44,722 nucleotides of DNA from positions 1 to 44,722 of the forward strand of contig NZ_RCZH01000029.1 in the NCBI RefSeq assembly GCF_006438875.1, in the 5' to 3' direction. The first letter of the stretch is position 1. Each line of letters opens with the position of its first letter. Origin of the DNA: Flavobacterium pectinovorum (GTDB lineage: Bacteria; Bacteroidota; Bacteroidia; Flavobacteriales; Flavobacteriaceae). Positions 27,501-35,513 of this stretch are shown one piece after another. A model generated the notes under the pieces. That model was not told the origin of the DNA. It did no database searches and worked only from the letters and a program-made list of their open reading frames with translations. The position numbers and the translations under genes are program-made.

Positions 27501-29269
27501 ATTATACATCAGTTTGGACACCAGCAGCAAATCAGTTTTCGCTTAGTCATACGCTAACCGTTACGGCTACAGCATCAAACGGAACAACAGATGCAAAAAC
27601 ATATAGTTTTACATTAAGTTGTTCAGGAGCAAACTGCCCAAATTCATTACCTGTGATTACTTGGAATTCACCTTCGAATACCACTGTAAATCAAAGTTCT
27701 TTCCAAGTTGTGCCAATTTCGGTTACAGCTGTTGATAGTAACGGATCAGTTTCAGGTGTTACTATTACAATAAATGGAGGTACGTTTAACATGACAGCAG
27801 GTACAAATAATACTTATACCTATAATTTTACACCATCTGCATACCAGGATTATCCAGTTGTAATCAAAGCAACCGATAATCAATCTGGTGTAACTACTTT
27901 AAACAATACCATTAAAATTGCTCCGGTAAGTACTAATAGATTCATTGCGCTTCCATCTAAAATTATTTTAGGATACGCACATTCTTGGGAAAATACTGGT
28001 GCTCCATTTTTATATTTTTCTCAAATGGTGGGAAGTAAATTTAACGTAGTTGATTATTCTTTCGTAGAAACCGTTAATCGTGATGGTTACACACCAATTT
28101 TAACTACAAATGACAATAGATATTTGACCAATGGTGTTTTCAATAAGCAATTGTTGAAAAATGATATAAAATCCTTAAGAGATAGCGGCGTTCCTGTTAT
28201 TATCTCTATTGGAGGTCAAAACGGTCATGTTGTTTTAGACAATGTAACTCAAAAAAATATTTTTGTTAATGGTCTAAAAGCCATTATTGACGAGTATCAA
28301 TTTGATGGAGTTGATTTGGATTTTGAAGGCGGATCAATGAATTTTAATGCAGGAGGTTTAAGAGATATTTCTTATGCTGGTATTTCTGCTTATCCAAGAT
28401 TAAAAAACATAGTAGATGCCTGCAAAGAATTAAAAGCTTACTATGGTCCTGGATTTTTATTAACAGCAGCTCCGGAAACACAATACGTACAAGGAGGATA
28501 TTCTACCTATACAGATACTTTTGGTTCTTTCCTTCCAATCATTCAAAACTTACGTAATGAATTGGATTTGTTAGCCGTACAATTGTATAATACAGGAGGA
28601 GAAAACGGATTAGACGGTCAATATTATGGTTCAGCCAAGAAAGCAAACATGGTAACAGCCCTAACTGATATGGTAATAAAAGGGTATAACATTGCTACAA
28701 CAGGAATGCATTTTGATGGTTTACCAGCCTCAAAAGTTCTTATTGCATTACCGGCTTGTCCAAGTGCAGCAGGTAGCGGTTATTTAACGCCAACAGAAGG
28801 AATTAGTGCTATGAATTACTTAAGAACCGGAACCACTTTTACGGGAAGAACATACACTATGCAGCCAGGCGGACCATATCCTTCTTTAAGAGGTTTAATG
28901 ACTTGGTCTGTAAACTGGGATGCATCTTCTTGCGGTAATTCATCTGAATTATCTAAAGCGTATGCCGCTTATTTTGCTTCGTCATCAGCAAAAACATTAG
29001 CGCTTGGTGATATTTCTTCAAAAAGCAGTGCAACGATAGTATATTTTAAAAACAATGCATTATCGGTTGCAAATGACACCGAAGAAATTGCTCAGGTTGA
29101 TGTATTCAACATCCTTGGACAAACTTTAATAAGTCATAAAAACGTTCAAAATACAAAAGAAATTCTGCTTCAGGATCAAAGTTTCACAACGAAACAATTG
29201 TTCTTAGTTGTTGTAACAGACAAAGCAGGAAAAACAAAATCATTCAAAGTATTGAACTTCTTAAACTAA
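24533..29269 (+). CDS. chiA: Secreted multimodular chitinase ChiA (two GH18 domains, T9SS C-terminal domain)
   Basis: 1578 aa from the ATG at 24533, chosen because it begins a normal signal peptide (MKHYYRLLFLLLFPLLALAQ). Modules in order: GH18 domain A (about 25-460; DGFDIDWE, acid Glu162), three immunoglobulin/CNA-B-like repeats (about 469-722), two larger paralogous modules with WTD-THNWKS (about 728-926), two further Ig-like domains (about 932-1132), GH18 domain B (about 1142-1482; DGVDLDFE, acid Glu1265) and a type IX secretion C-terminal domain (about 1502-1578; DVFNILGQTL, KSFKVLNF). The two catalytic domains differ strongly, consistent with complementary endo and exo action. The WTD modules may bind chitin (inference). 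It matches ChiA of F. johnsoniae in order and size. Confidence 0.95.
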   Translation: MKHYYRLLFLLLFPLLALAQPAHGKKVVGYYAQWAIYARDFNIPKIDGSKLTHLNYSFYGTTFDPAHPENTKLLCLDSYADFEHTEGGIPWDAPVKGNFYDLMKLKEKYPHLKILISVGGWTKGQDLSPIAASPVARAALAADMANFITKYPFIDGFDIDWEYPLSGGTDGTEVINGAPIPPQKYSPDDNKNLVYLLKAMRQAMPNKLISIAAGNNVRKVASQYLGPSNRAQYGMTEDISTYCDYITYFGYDFGGNWYDKTCYNAPLYASGNTSDPLYGATQSESLDELTNQYLNVVGFPANKLIMGLPFYGKKFDHVATNSTNGLFVSAPRDLVSGCTNPQNPTGTWDGAAACEKSGSIEICDLVGNPVTNSHAYLDPTTMLVTPTAAAAGWVRYFDNTTKVPYLYNATLKQFISYEDKQSMDLKVQYIKSKNLAGGMVWELSQDTRGSIPNSLLTQVDTSFGSVLPGTVSIAGSVKNGTALVPNVTVELRNASNVVLQTVVSTAGNFTFSNLTSGQNYILTAAKASYTFTPVTLTNVTTNQTAVVINGTQPLYTVSGTVLNGTTGVSGVTVTATSGATVLTATSNASGVYSVAGLTAGLNFTVTAAKTGFSYTPTSTVYNAISANQTLNFAQGAPIVYYTVSGTVLNGTTPVSGVTVTATSTGGTFTATSNASGVYSIANLPSGGTYTVTAALAGQTYTPASTVYTNLIANKTLNLTQDVIVVPTNKISGTVKNGTVVVAGAKVEIVLPWTDSTHNWKSVIATTDAQGKYSFDNSVVAGYTTVTSLKLNSWENGEVVYLPSNLANFPVPATATIYNFNTSSTAKAAAVQANLISGTVKNGTVAVAGAKVELVVPWTDNTHNWKSVIATTDASGNYTFDNAVVAGYTQILSLKLNAWENGDVTYYPNNLANFAVPTTSTTYNFNRQAVVATKPVVTITAPTASAIAINLGSSINFVASVGLSAADATTISSVVFTLDGQSLSATNSSGNYTSVWTPAANQFSLSHTLTVTATASNGTTDAKTYSFTLSCSGANCPNSLPVITWNSPSNTTVNQSSFQVVPISVTAVDSNGSVSGVTITINGGTFNMTAGTNNTYTYNFTPSAYQDYPVVIKATDNQSGVTTLNNTIKIAPVSTNRFIALPSKIILGYAHSWENTGAPFLYFSQMVGSKFNVVDYSFVETVNRDGYTPILTTNDNRYLTNGVFNKQLLKNDIKSLRDSGVPVIISIGGQNGHVVLDNVTQKNIFVNGLKAIIDEYQFDGVDLDFEGGSMNFNAGGLRDISYAGISAYPRLKNIVDACKELKAYYGPGFLLTAAPETQYVQGGYSTYTDTFGSFLPIIQNLRNELDLLAVQLYNTGGENGLDGQYYGSAKKANMVTALTDMVIKGYNIATTGMHFDGLPASKVLIALPACPSAAGSGYLTPTEGISAMNYLRTGTTFTGRTYTMQPGGPYPSLRGLMTWSVNWDASSCGNSSELSKAYAAYFASSSAKTLALGDISSKSSATIVYFKNNALSVANDTEEIAQVDVFNILGQTLISHKNVQNTKEILLQDQSFTTKQLFLVVVTDKAGKTKSFKVLNFLN
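26198..26488 (+). repeat. Tandem Ig-module repeat inside chiA
   Basis: A 33-bp run beginning ACAGTAAGCGGAACAG is identical at 26198-26230 and 26456-26488, 258 bp (86 codons) apart, in frame. It marks a recent duplication of an Ig-like module. A second, more diverged pair with WTD-THNWKS lies at about 26716-26998 and 27030-27310. Confidence 0.75.
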
Positions 29270-29426
29270 AGTTCATTGCAATGAATAAAAAAAACTGAAA
29301 TAAAACATTGGAACGGTTAAAATTGAGTTTGGTTATTTATTTTTTAATCTGATTTTTATTTCGAATAAATGCATCAAATTCAGGTGATTTGTTATTTGGT
29401 TTTCACCTGAAGGAGAGCATTCTAAG

Positions 29427-29455
29427 CCTGGCAATTTTATTGCCAGGTTTTTTTT
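29427..29455 (+). terminator. Rho-independent terminator of chiA
   Basis: CCTGGCAAT (29427-29435), loop TTT, ATTGCCAGG (29439-29447), then eight T. It closes the chitin locus. Confidence 0.9.
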
Positions 29456-29489
29456 GTTTTAAATCTTAGTTAATGTAATTAAAATGTTT

Positions 29490-29577
29490 AGGAGCTATTT
29501 CCTGCTATCCGCTTGTATCTTTTCCTGTTAAAGGAACCAGAAAAAGGATACCGCTTCTATCAGGGCTAGGGCTTTCT
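29490..29577 (-). ncRNA. Structured RNA, Flavo-1-like motif (copy 2)
   Basis: On the minus strand the words AGCCCTGATAGAAGCGG, TATCCTTTT, AAAAGATAC and GCGGATAGCAGGAAATAG follow in order. TTCCT and AGGAA form an inner hairpin around TTAAC. The core matches the copy at 3206-3296. It faces the 3' end of chiA and has no gene close downstream on its own strand, so it may be a free small RNA or a 3' element of the gene at 29783. Confidence 0.55.
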
Positions 29578-29634
29578 GTTTCATCAGAAACTATGGTTAT
29601 TTAATCAAATTTTTTAAATATACTAATTCCAATC

Positions 29635-29734
29635 TTGTCATCCCGAGGAACGAGGGATCTCCACAAGAAACTAACACAACGAATTTCACTTTGTCAAGCT
29701 ACTCGTGGAGATCCCTCGTTCCTCGGGATGACAA
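29635..29734. repeat. 30-bp perfect inverted repeat with 40-bp loop
   Basis: The left arm 29635-29664 (TTGTCATCCCGAGGAACGAG and ten more bases) and the right arm 29705-29734 are perfect reverse complements. I recall this TCATCCCGAGGAACGAGGGATC type as a dispersed Bacteroidota repeat. It has no T run on either side and no transposase; it is MITE- or REP-like. Confidence 0.75.
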
Positions 29735-29782
29735 AAAAAAGAAAATCCGCATAAATCTGCGTACAATTTCTCGCAAAGCATT

Positions 29783-30343
29783 TCAAAAATTGTAACGATC
29801 GAAACGACTCTTCAACAAATGGGTTAACTCTAAAGTATCAGAATCTAAAATTTGCGATTCACTATATTCTAAATCATAATTAATTTCCAGAATATCAAAT
29901 TCAATACCTTGATCATTTGTTTGTCTGCTATATTTATAAAAGCACAATCGATCGTCGTCGAGAGGAGGATTCGTCTGATTGTTCTTTTCTATTTCCGTTA
30001 ATATAATCTCCGATTTAAACTTTGGAAATTGTAAAATCTTTTTCAAACTTCCGTCTAAATTAAAAATTATAGCATTATTTGGATGTGGATATAAATTGCT
30101 ATTTCGAAATATTGCCACAATATATTGCAAATTAGCCGTAGGAAATCCCTCGACGCTGCCTTCATTATCAAAAACAGATACTTCAGTTCCATTGTATTCC
30201 CAAGCAATTCCAAATCTTTTTCCTTCTAAAAATTCAGTCTTTAAATTTTTATCAATTTTGTCAAAATAAAATAAGTGAGGAGCAAATATATCAATTGGAA
30301 TTTGAATACCGTTTTCATTCGTTTTTATCCAGTTTTTAATCAT
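29783..30343 (-). CDS. Hypothetical cytoplasmic protein
   Basis: 186 aa, no signal peptide or membrane segment, rich in Asn, Asp, Phe and Ile. I recognise no domain. Features seen: PIDIFAPHLFYFDKI at about 16-30 and a central AIIFNLDGSLKKI. The overall look (small, acidic, beta-rich, near a WG-repeat gene) recalls immunity proteins, but no toxin gene is adjacent and this is not a call. It is on the same strand as the WG-repeat gene, separated by 222 bp that include a strong palindrome. Confidence 0.65.
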   Translation of the reverse strand: MIKNWIKTNENGIQIPIDIFAPHLFYFDKIDKNLKTEFLEGKRFGIAWEYNGTEVSVFDNEGSVEGFPTANLQYIVAIFRNSNLYPHPNNAIIFNLDGSLKKILQFPKFKSEIILTEIEKNNQTNPPLDDDRLCFYKYSRQTNDQGIEFDILEINYDLEYSESQILDSDTLELTHLLKSRFDRYNF

Positions 30344-30426
30344 AGTTTAAACAATATCAGTATAAATCAGTTACAATTTGCATCATCAGTGTGCCATCAA
30401 AACAAAGCAATCACATTTACTGTGTT

Positions 30427-30459
30427 ATCTTTGTCAAAGTTTCAAACTTTGACAAAGAT
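30427..30459. repeat. 33-bp palindrome between two minus-strand genes
   Basis: ATCTTTGTCAAAGTTT (30427-30442), one C, AAACTTTGACAAAGAT (30444-30459): perfect 16-bp arms. It may act as a transcription stop or RNA stability element, or be a dispersed repeat. Confidence 0.65.
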
Positions 30460-30565
30460 TCAGAACCCGAAAGAAACAAAAGCAAGAATAAAAAAATCCG
30501 AATAAATCCGCACTTTCGCGATAGCGAATCCATCAAATCCGCGTACCATCTCGCCACAAAGCAAT

Positions 30566-31495
30566 TCAATTTTTCTTAATCCATTCATCAACAGGAATTT
30601 TCTTTTGGACATTTTCAGAATAATTTTTATAATCCACCATAACATTATAAGTCACGTAGAATTCTTTCCCATTTGCAGAAACACTAAAAAATCTAAAATC
30701 ATCAAAAGTCTCATTTGCATTGCTAAGATATTGAACACATGATTGATATGTTTTGATTTTGTAGAAAGGTACTGAAGATGATGGCTTTTCAATAATTTCA
30801 AAATACACATTTCCTCGTGGACAGTCTAAACTATTGATTTCAATAATTTTATCTTTCCTCTTTTCAAAAAAATCCAGAATCTGTTTTTCCTTCTCATTAT
30901 ATACAAATTGATACGGAATAAATTGATGTTTTTCGGTTTCAATATCTTTAGGATGATTTCGTTTTTCGGTTGGTTTTATTTCGATACCATTTTTGTCAAT
31001 ATAACCCCAAATTCCACCAACTAAAGGCGGATGTTCAGGATCTTTAGAACGATCGAAATAACAGCCATTACAATATTCGGCAAAGCCAAAATTCATGGTA
31101 GAAACCCAATCGTATTGTGCGGGAACAATTTTCACTCCGTTTCGATTCGCAAAACCAACTTTTTTGTTTTCAACAAATCTCATATAACCTTCGTTAAAAT
31201 CATCAAAACCGGCATCGAACATATAAGGTTCAAAAAGGAAATTACCATTTCTGTCGTAAACTTTTGGACCATCTTTAAGAGGATAAAAGAATAGTAACTG
31301 ATCTTTAATTTCTTGTTTTTGAATGCCATTATAAACAGACGGAATTAAAGTATAAGCAGCAGGAATAATAATTTTTCCGTTTTGATTTTTCACCCCCAAA
31401 AGACTATCTTTTTCAATAAAATAATACAACTTATCAGTTTGGGAAAAACCGGAGAATTGATTTAAAATTAAAAGAAGCAGAAATATTTTTTTCAT
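30566..31495 (-). CDS. WG-repeat-containing secreted protein
   Basis: 309 aa. A signal peptide (MKKIFLLLLILNQFSGFSQ) is followed by WG-type repeats: LLGVKNQNGKIIIPAAY at about 33-49, KVGFANRNGVKIVPAQYD at about 111-128 and IWGYIDKNGIEIKP at about 158-171. Each unit has the G-x-D/N-NG-x-I-x-P pattern. About 130 residues without repeats follow. Such proteins are common in Bacteroidota and mostly unassigned. It has an exact -7 box on the minus strand (31524-31531) and is divergent from the TlpA-like gene. Confidence 0.8.
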   Translation of the reverse strand: MKKIFLLLLILNQFSGFSQTDKLYYFIEKDSLLGVKNQNGKIIIPAAYTLIPSVYNGIQKQEIKDQLLFFYPLKDGPKVYDRNGNFLFEPYMFDAGFDDFNEGYMRFVENKKVGFANRNGVKIVPAQYDWVSTMNFGFAEYCNGCYFDRSKDPEHPPLVGGIWGYIDKNGIEIKPTEKRNHPKDIETEKHQFIPYQFVYNEKEKQILDFFEKRKDKIIEINSLDCPRGNVYFEIIEKPSSSVPFYKIKTYQSCVQYLSNANETFDDFRFFSVSANGKEFYVTYNVMVDYKNYSENVQKKIPVDEWIKKN

Positions 31496-31523
31496 TAAAA
31501 AGCCTTTAGTTATTGACAGTATT

Positions 31524-31531
31524 CAAATGTA
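31524..31531 (-). promoter_or_regulatory. Putative -7 box of the WG-repeat gene
   Basis: TACATTTG on the minus strand, an exact TAnnTTTG match, 29 bp before the start at 31495. Confidence 0.45.
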
Positions 31532-31557
31532 GTAATTAAAGTCTTTAAAATTTTAAC

Positions 31558-31565
31558 TACTTTTG
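31558..31565 (+). promoter_or_regulatory. Putative -7 box of the TlpA-like gene
   Basis: TACTTTTG, an exact TAnnTTTG match, 27 bp before the preferred start at 31592. Confidence 0.45.
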
Positions 31566-31591
31566 ATATCCAATTAGTGCATAATAAATTC

Positions 31592-32365
<774 letters not shown>

Positions 32366-32375
32366 TTCTTTTTAA

Positions 32376-32489
32376 CCATATAAGTTATATAAGTGATTAT
32401 AAGTTTAGTTTAATATTTATAAAACTTATAATTTTTTAGCCATATAAGTCATTAAGTTTGGCTTAAATGAGCTTATATGACTTATATGG
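32376..32489. repeat. Palindromic CCATATAAGT repeat element, left of the RhuM gene
   Basis: Starts CCATATAAGTTATATAAGTG (32376-32395) and ends ATGACTTATATGG (32477-32489). An internal CCATATAAGTCAT (32440-32452) pairs perfectly with the end. The same element flanks the other side of the RhuM gene. Confidence 0.7.
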
Positions 32490-32519
32490 TGAAGTTTAGT
32501 TACTGCATTTTAAAAGGAA

Positions 32520-33512
32520 TTATTTTTTGTTAAATTTCATTACCTCTTTGTCAAAATCAGACAAATATTCTCTGTCTTGAATAATTCGGAATTTTTCAAA
32601 CTCCATCTCAGCTTTAATTTTTGCTTCTAAATGAGAAATTTTTCCTTTATCATTTAAAATCGGATAATTTGAAAGTTGTAGAAAATTATTTAGAAAAACA
32701 CTCCAATCTTCCATTTGCATAATAATTTGTCTTTTGGCGTAATTTTCAGCCAAATCTAAATAAGCAGAAACAATTCTGTTAAGTTCTTGTAAGTGTGCGT
32801 CGTTCAAATAATTTTTAGCAACGCTTACATCACTTTTCTGAATTTTTCCGTCGGGAGCATCTTCCCATTTCGAAAGTCCCATATAAATTTTAGTGGCATC
32901 AGCTTCCGTATAAATGATTTCAGCAGCAGTTTTTCCGGTTATTGCCCAATGTAATTTATTTTGTACTGTAGCAAAAAAAGCTTTTGTTTCAGTACTATCT
33001 TTTTCATAATTGGCTGACAGCGCATAGATGTCAGTTATTTTTTGATAAAAACGTCTTTCAGAAGAACGAATTTCTCTAATGCGTTCCAGTAATTCTTCGA
33101 AATAATCTTTTCCAAAAGCTTTTCCGTTTTTTAGCATTTCATCATTCAAAACAAATCCTTTGATGATAAATTCTTTAAGCGTTTTGGTTGCCCAAATTCT
33201 AAATTGAGTAGCTTGTTTAGAATTAACTCTATATCCAATCGCAATAATAGCATCAAGATTATAGAAGTCAATTTCTCTGCTCACTTCTCTTTTTCCTTCA
33301 GTTTGAACTGTCCGGATTTTCCGGTTAGTTGAATTCTTTTCTAATTCAAGTGAATTAAAAATATTTTGAAGATGCTCGTTTACTGTTCTTATATCAACAT
33401 TAAATAACTGAGCCATTGCTTTTTGCGAAAGCCAAAAACTTTCATCAAGATAAGTTACTTCGACTTCTACGTTAGATTGAGAAGTTTGATATAATAAAAT
33501 GGGAGCCTGCAT
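32520..33512 (-). CDS. RhuM-family protein
   Basis: 330 aa from the ATG at 33512; the frame is open to 33545 but the extra residues are hydrophobic low-complexity and add nothing to the family match. Features of the RhuM family: SFWLSQKAMAQLFNVDIRTVNEHLQNIF (about 27-54, winged-helix-like), REIDFYNLDAIIAIGYRVNSKQATQFRIWA (about 80-109) and the long helical C-terminal half. RhuM was named as a virulence gene in Salmonella, but the biochemical role is unknown; such genes are scattered through bacteria as accessory genes, often near mobile DNA. Two copies of one palindromic repeat flank it here, suggesting acquired DNA. Confidence 0.88.
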   Translation of the reverse strand: MQAPILLYQTSQSNVEVEVTYLDESFWLSQKAMAQLFNVDIRTVNEHLQNIFNSLELEKNSTNRKIRTVQTEGKREVSREIDFYNLDAIIAIGYRVNSKQATQFRIWATKTLKEFIIKGFVLNDEMLKNGKAFGKDYFEELLERIREIRSSERRFYQKITDIYALSANYEKDSTETKAFFATVQNKLHWAITGKTAAEIIYTEADATKIYMGLSKWEDAPDGKIQKSDVSVAKNYLNDAHLQELNRIVSAYLDLAENYAKRQIIMQMEDWSVFLNNFLQLSNYPILNDKGKISHLEAKIKAEMEFEKFRIIQDREYLSDFDKEVMKFNKK

Positions 33513-33559
33513 AATTTTGAATAAAATAAAAGTGAAGGTAAGCAAATTGCAATTTTAAA

Positions 33560-33721
33560 CCATATAAGTTATATAAGATATTATAAGTTTAATTTAAAAG
33601 TCAAGCTGTGACTATTTAATCTCGCAAAGACGCGATCCCGAAGCTTCGGGAGCAAAGTTTTTTTGTTGGTATTTGTACGTTAATCAGCATTAGCTTAAAT
33701 GCACTTATATAACTTATATGG
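33560..33721. repeat. Palindromic CCATATAAGT repeat element, right of the RhuM gene, with a nested insert
   Basis: CCATATAAGTTATATAAG (33560-33577) and its exact reverse complement (33704-33721) form the ends. In between is a different repeat with CTCGCAAAGACGC and the 16-bp palindrome TCCCGAAGCTTCGGGA (33636-33651). Confidence 0.7.
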
Positions 33722-33796
33722 TAGAAAATTTTCACACAAAGTTACTTTTCTTTGCGCCTTTGCGTCTTTGCGAGAAAAAACTCTTTCGGACAAAAA

Positions 33797-33835
33797 ACTT
33801 TGCTCCTTTGCACCTTTGCAACTCTGAACCTTTTT
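33797..33835. repeat. CTTTGCACCTTTGCAAC repeat before the ABC-F gene
   Basis: Same words, inverted, as at 4573-4618. It supplies the TTTG at 33815-33818 that serves as the -33 box of the ABC-F promoter. Confidence 0.5.
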
Positions 33836-33846
33836 CATTACTTTTG
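33815..33846 (+). promoter_or_regulatory. Promoter of the ABC-F gene
   Basis: TTTG (33815-33818), a 20-bp spacer, then TACTTTTG (33839-33846): a full match to the Bacteroidota consensus. Start of transcription near 33853, leader of about 20 nt. Confidence 0.75.
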
Positions 33847-33871
33847 CACCAAATTAATTAAAAAGACATTC

Positions 33872-35491
33872 ATGTTAACAGTCAATAATTTATCAGTTCA
33901 ATTTGGCAAACGTATTTTGTTTGACGAAGTAAATACCACATTCACACACGGAAATATTTATGGAGTTATTGGAGCCAATGGTGCTGGAAAATCTACTTTT
34001 CTAAAAATCATTTCGGGCGACATCGACCCAACTTCTGGACACATTCATTTAGAGCCGGGAAAACGTATGTCGGTTTTGACCCAAAATCACAATTTGTTCG
34101 ATGAACATACTGTTTTGGAAACCGTTTTGATGGGAAATAAAGTGCTGTACGCTGTTAAAAAAGAAATGGATGAACTTTATTTAGACTACAACGATAAAAA
34201 CGCAGACAGAATTGGAGAACTTCAGGTTCAGTTTGAGGAAATGAACGGTTGGAATGCAGATTCTGATGCCGCATCGATGTTGTCTAACTTAGGAATCAAC
34301 GAAGAGCACCACTATACTTTAATGGGAGATCTAGAGGGAAAAATCAAAGTTCGTGTGCTTTTGGCGCAGGCACTTTTTGGAAACCCGGATTTGCTTATTA
34401 TGGATGAGCCGACCAACGATTTGGATTTCGAAACAATCGCCTGGTTAGAAAACTTCTTAGCAAATTATGAAAATACGGTAATTGTAGTATCTCACGACCG
34501 TCACTTTTTAGATTCGGTTTGTACACATATTTCTGATATTGATTTTGGAAAAATAAATCACTACTCAGGAAACTATACTTTCTGGTACGAGTCTAGCCAA
34601 TTGGCAGCAAAACAACGTGCGCAGCAAAACAAAAAAGCAGAAGAAAAGAAACAGGAATTAGAAGAATTTATTCGTCGTTTTAGTGCGAACGTTGCAAAAT
34701 CGAAACAAGCAACTTCTCGTAAAAAAATGATTTCTAAATTGAATATTTCAGATATCAAACCTTCAAGCCGTCGTTATCCAGCGATCATTTTTGATCAGGA
34801 TCGTGAAGCCGGGGATCAGATTTTGAATATTGAAAATTTAGAAGCTTCTGTAGAAGGAGATCTTTTGTTTAAAGGTGTTCATTTGAATATGGCAAAAGGC
34901 GATAAAATCGTTCTTTTCTCTAAAGATTCACGTGCAACAACAGCTTTTTATGAAATCTTAAACAACCAACAAAAAGCAGATGCAGGAACTTTTGATTGGG
35001 GAATTACAACCAATCAAGCATATTTACCGGCAGAAAATCATTCGTTCTTTGAAAACGATTTGACATTGGTAGATTGGTTACGTCAATATGCAAAAACAGA
35101 AGAAGAGCGTGATGAGGTATTTATTAGAGGATTCTTAGGGAAAATGATTTTCTCTGGAGAAGAAGCACTAAAAACAAGCCGTGTATTATCAGGAGGAGAA
35201 AAAGTACGTTGTATGTTATCCAGAATGATGATGGAGCGTGCAAATATCTTAATGCTTGACGAACCAACGAATCACTTGGATTTGGAGTCTATTACAGCTT
35301 TCAATAACTCATTGAAAAACTTCAAAGGGTCAGTAATTTTTACAACACATGACCACGAGTTTGCACAAACTGTTGGTAATAGAGTAGTGGAGTTAACGCC
35401 AAACGGAGCAATCGACCGTTATATGACATTTGATGAATATCTTGATGATGAAAAAGTTCAGGAATTAAGAACAAAAATGTACGCTAAATAA
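33872..35491 (+). CDS. ABC-F family ATPase (YbiT-like) with an asymmetric pair of ATP sites
   Basis: 539 aa from the ATG at 33872; the longer frame from 33752 runs through the promoter and repeat and is rejected. Two ABC domains are joined by the charged linker typical of ABC-F proteins that act on ribosomes (KKAEEKKQELEEFIRRF). There is no membrane domain. Domain 1 has an intact Walker A (GANGAGKST, 34-42) but a degenerate signature (MGDLEGK, 151-157). Domain 2 has a degenerate Walker A (SKDSRATT, 350-357) but an intact LSGGEK (439-444). Both Walker B motifs (MDEPTNDLD, LDEPTNHLD) are kept. One composite ATP site should therefore work and the other be weak. Its sequence is closest to YbiT as I recall it; role in translation inferred. 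Confidence 0.9.
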   Translation: MLTVNNLSVQFGKRILFDEVNTTFTHGNIYGVIGANGAGKSTFLKIISGDIDPTSGHIHLEPGKRMSVLTQNHNLFDEHTVLETVLMGNKVLYAVKKEMDELYLDYNDKNADRIGELQVQFEEMNGWNADSDAASMLSNLGINEEHHYTLMGDLEGKIKVRVLLAQALFGNPDLLIMDEPTNDLDFETIAWLENFLANYENTVIVVSHDRHFLDSVCTHISDIDFGKINHYSGNYTFWYESSQLAAKQRAQQNKKAEEKKQELEEFIRRFSANVAKSKQATSRKKMISKLNISDIKPSSRRYPAIIFDQDREAGDQILNIENLEASVEGDLLFKGVHLNMAKGDKIVLFSKDSRATTAFYEILNNQQKADAGTFDWGITTNQAYLPAENHSFFENDLTLVDWLRQYAKTEEERDEVFIRGFLGKMIFSGEEALKTSRVLSGGEKVRCMLSRMMMERANILMLDEPTNHLDLESITAFNNSLKNFKGSVIFTTHDHEFAQTVGNRVVELTPNGAIDRYMTFDEYLDDEKVQELRTKMYAK

Positions 35492-35513
35492 AATATAGTT
35501 TAGATAAAAAAAG

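Noticed and set aside
33752..33871. 40-residue N-terminal extension of the ABC-F protein
   Set aside because: It would cover the repeat and the promoter; the ATG at 33872 matches the family start.
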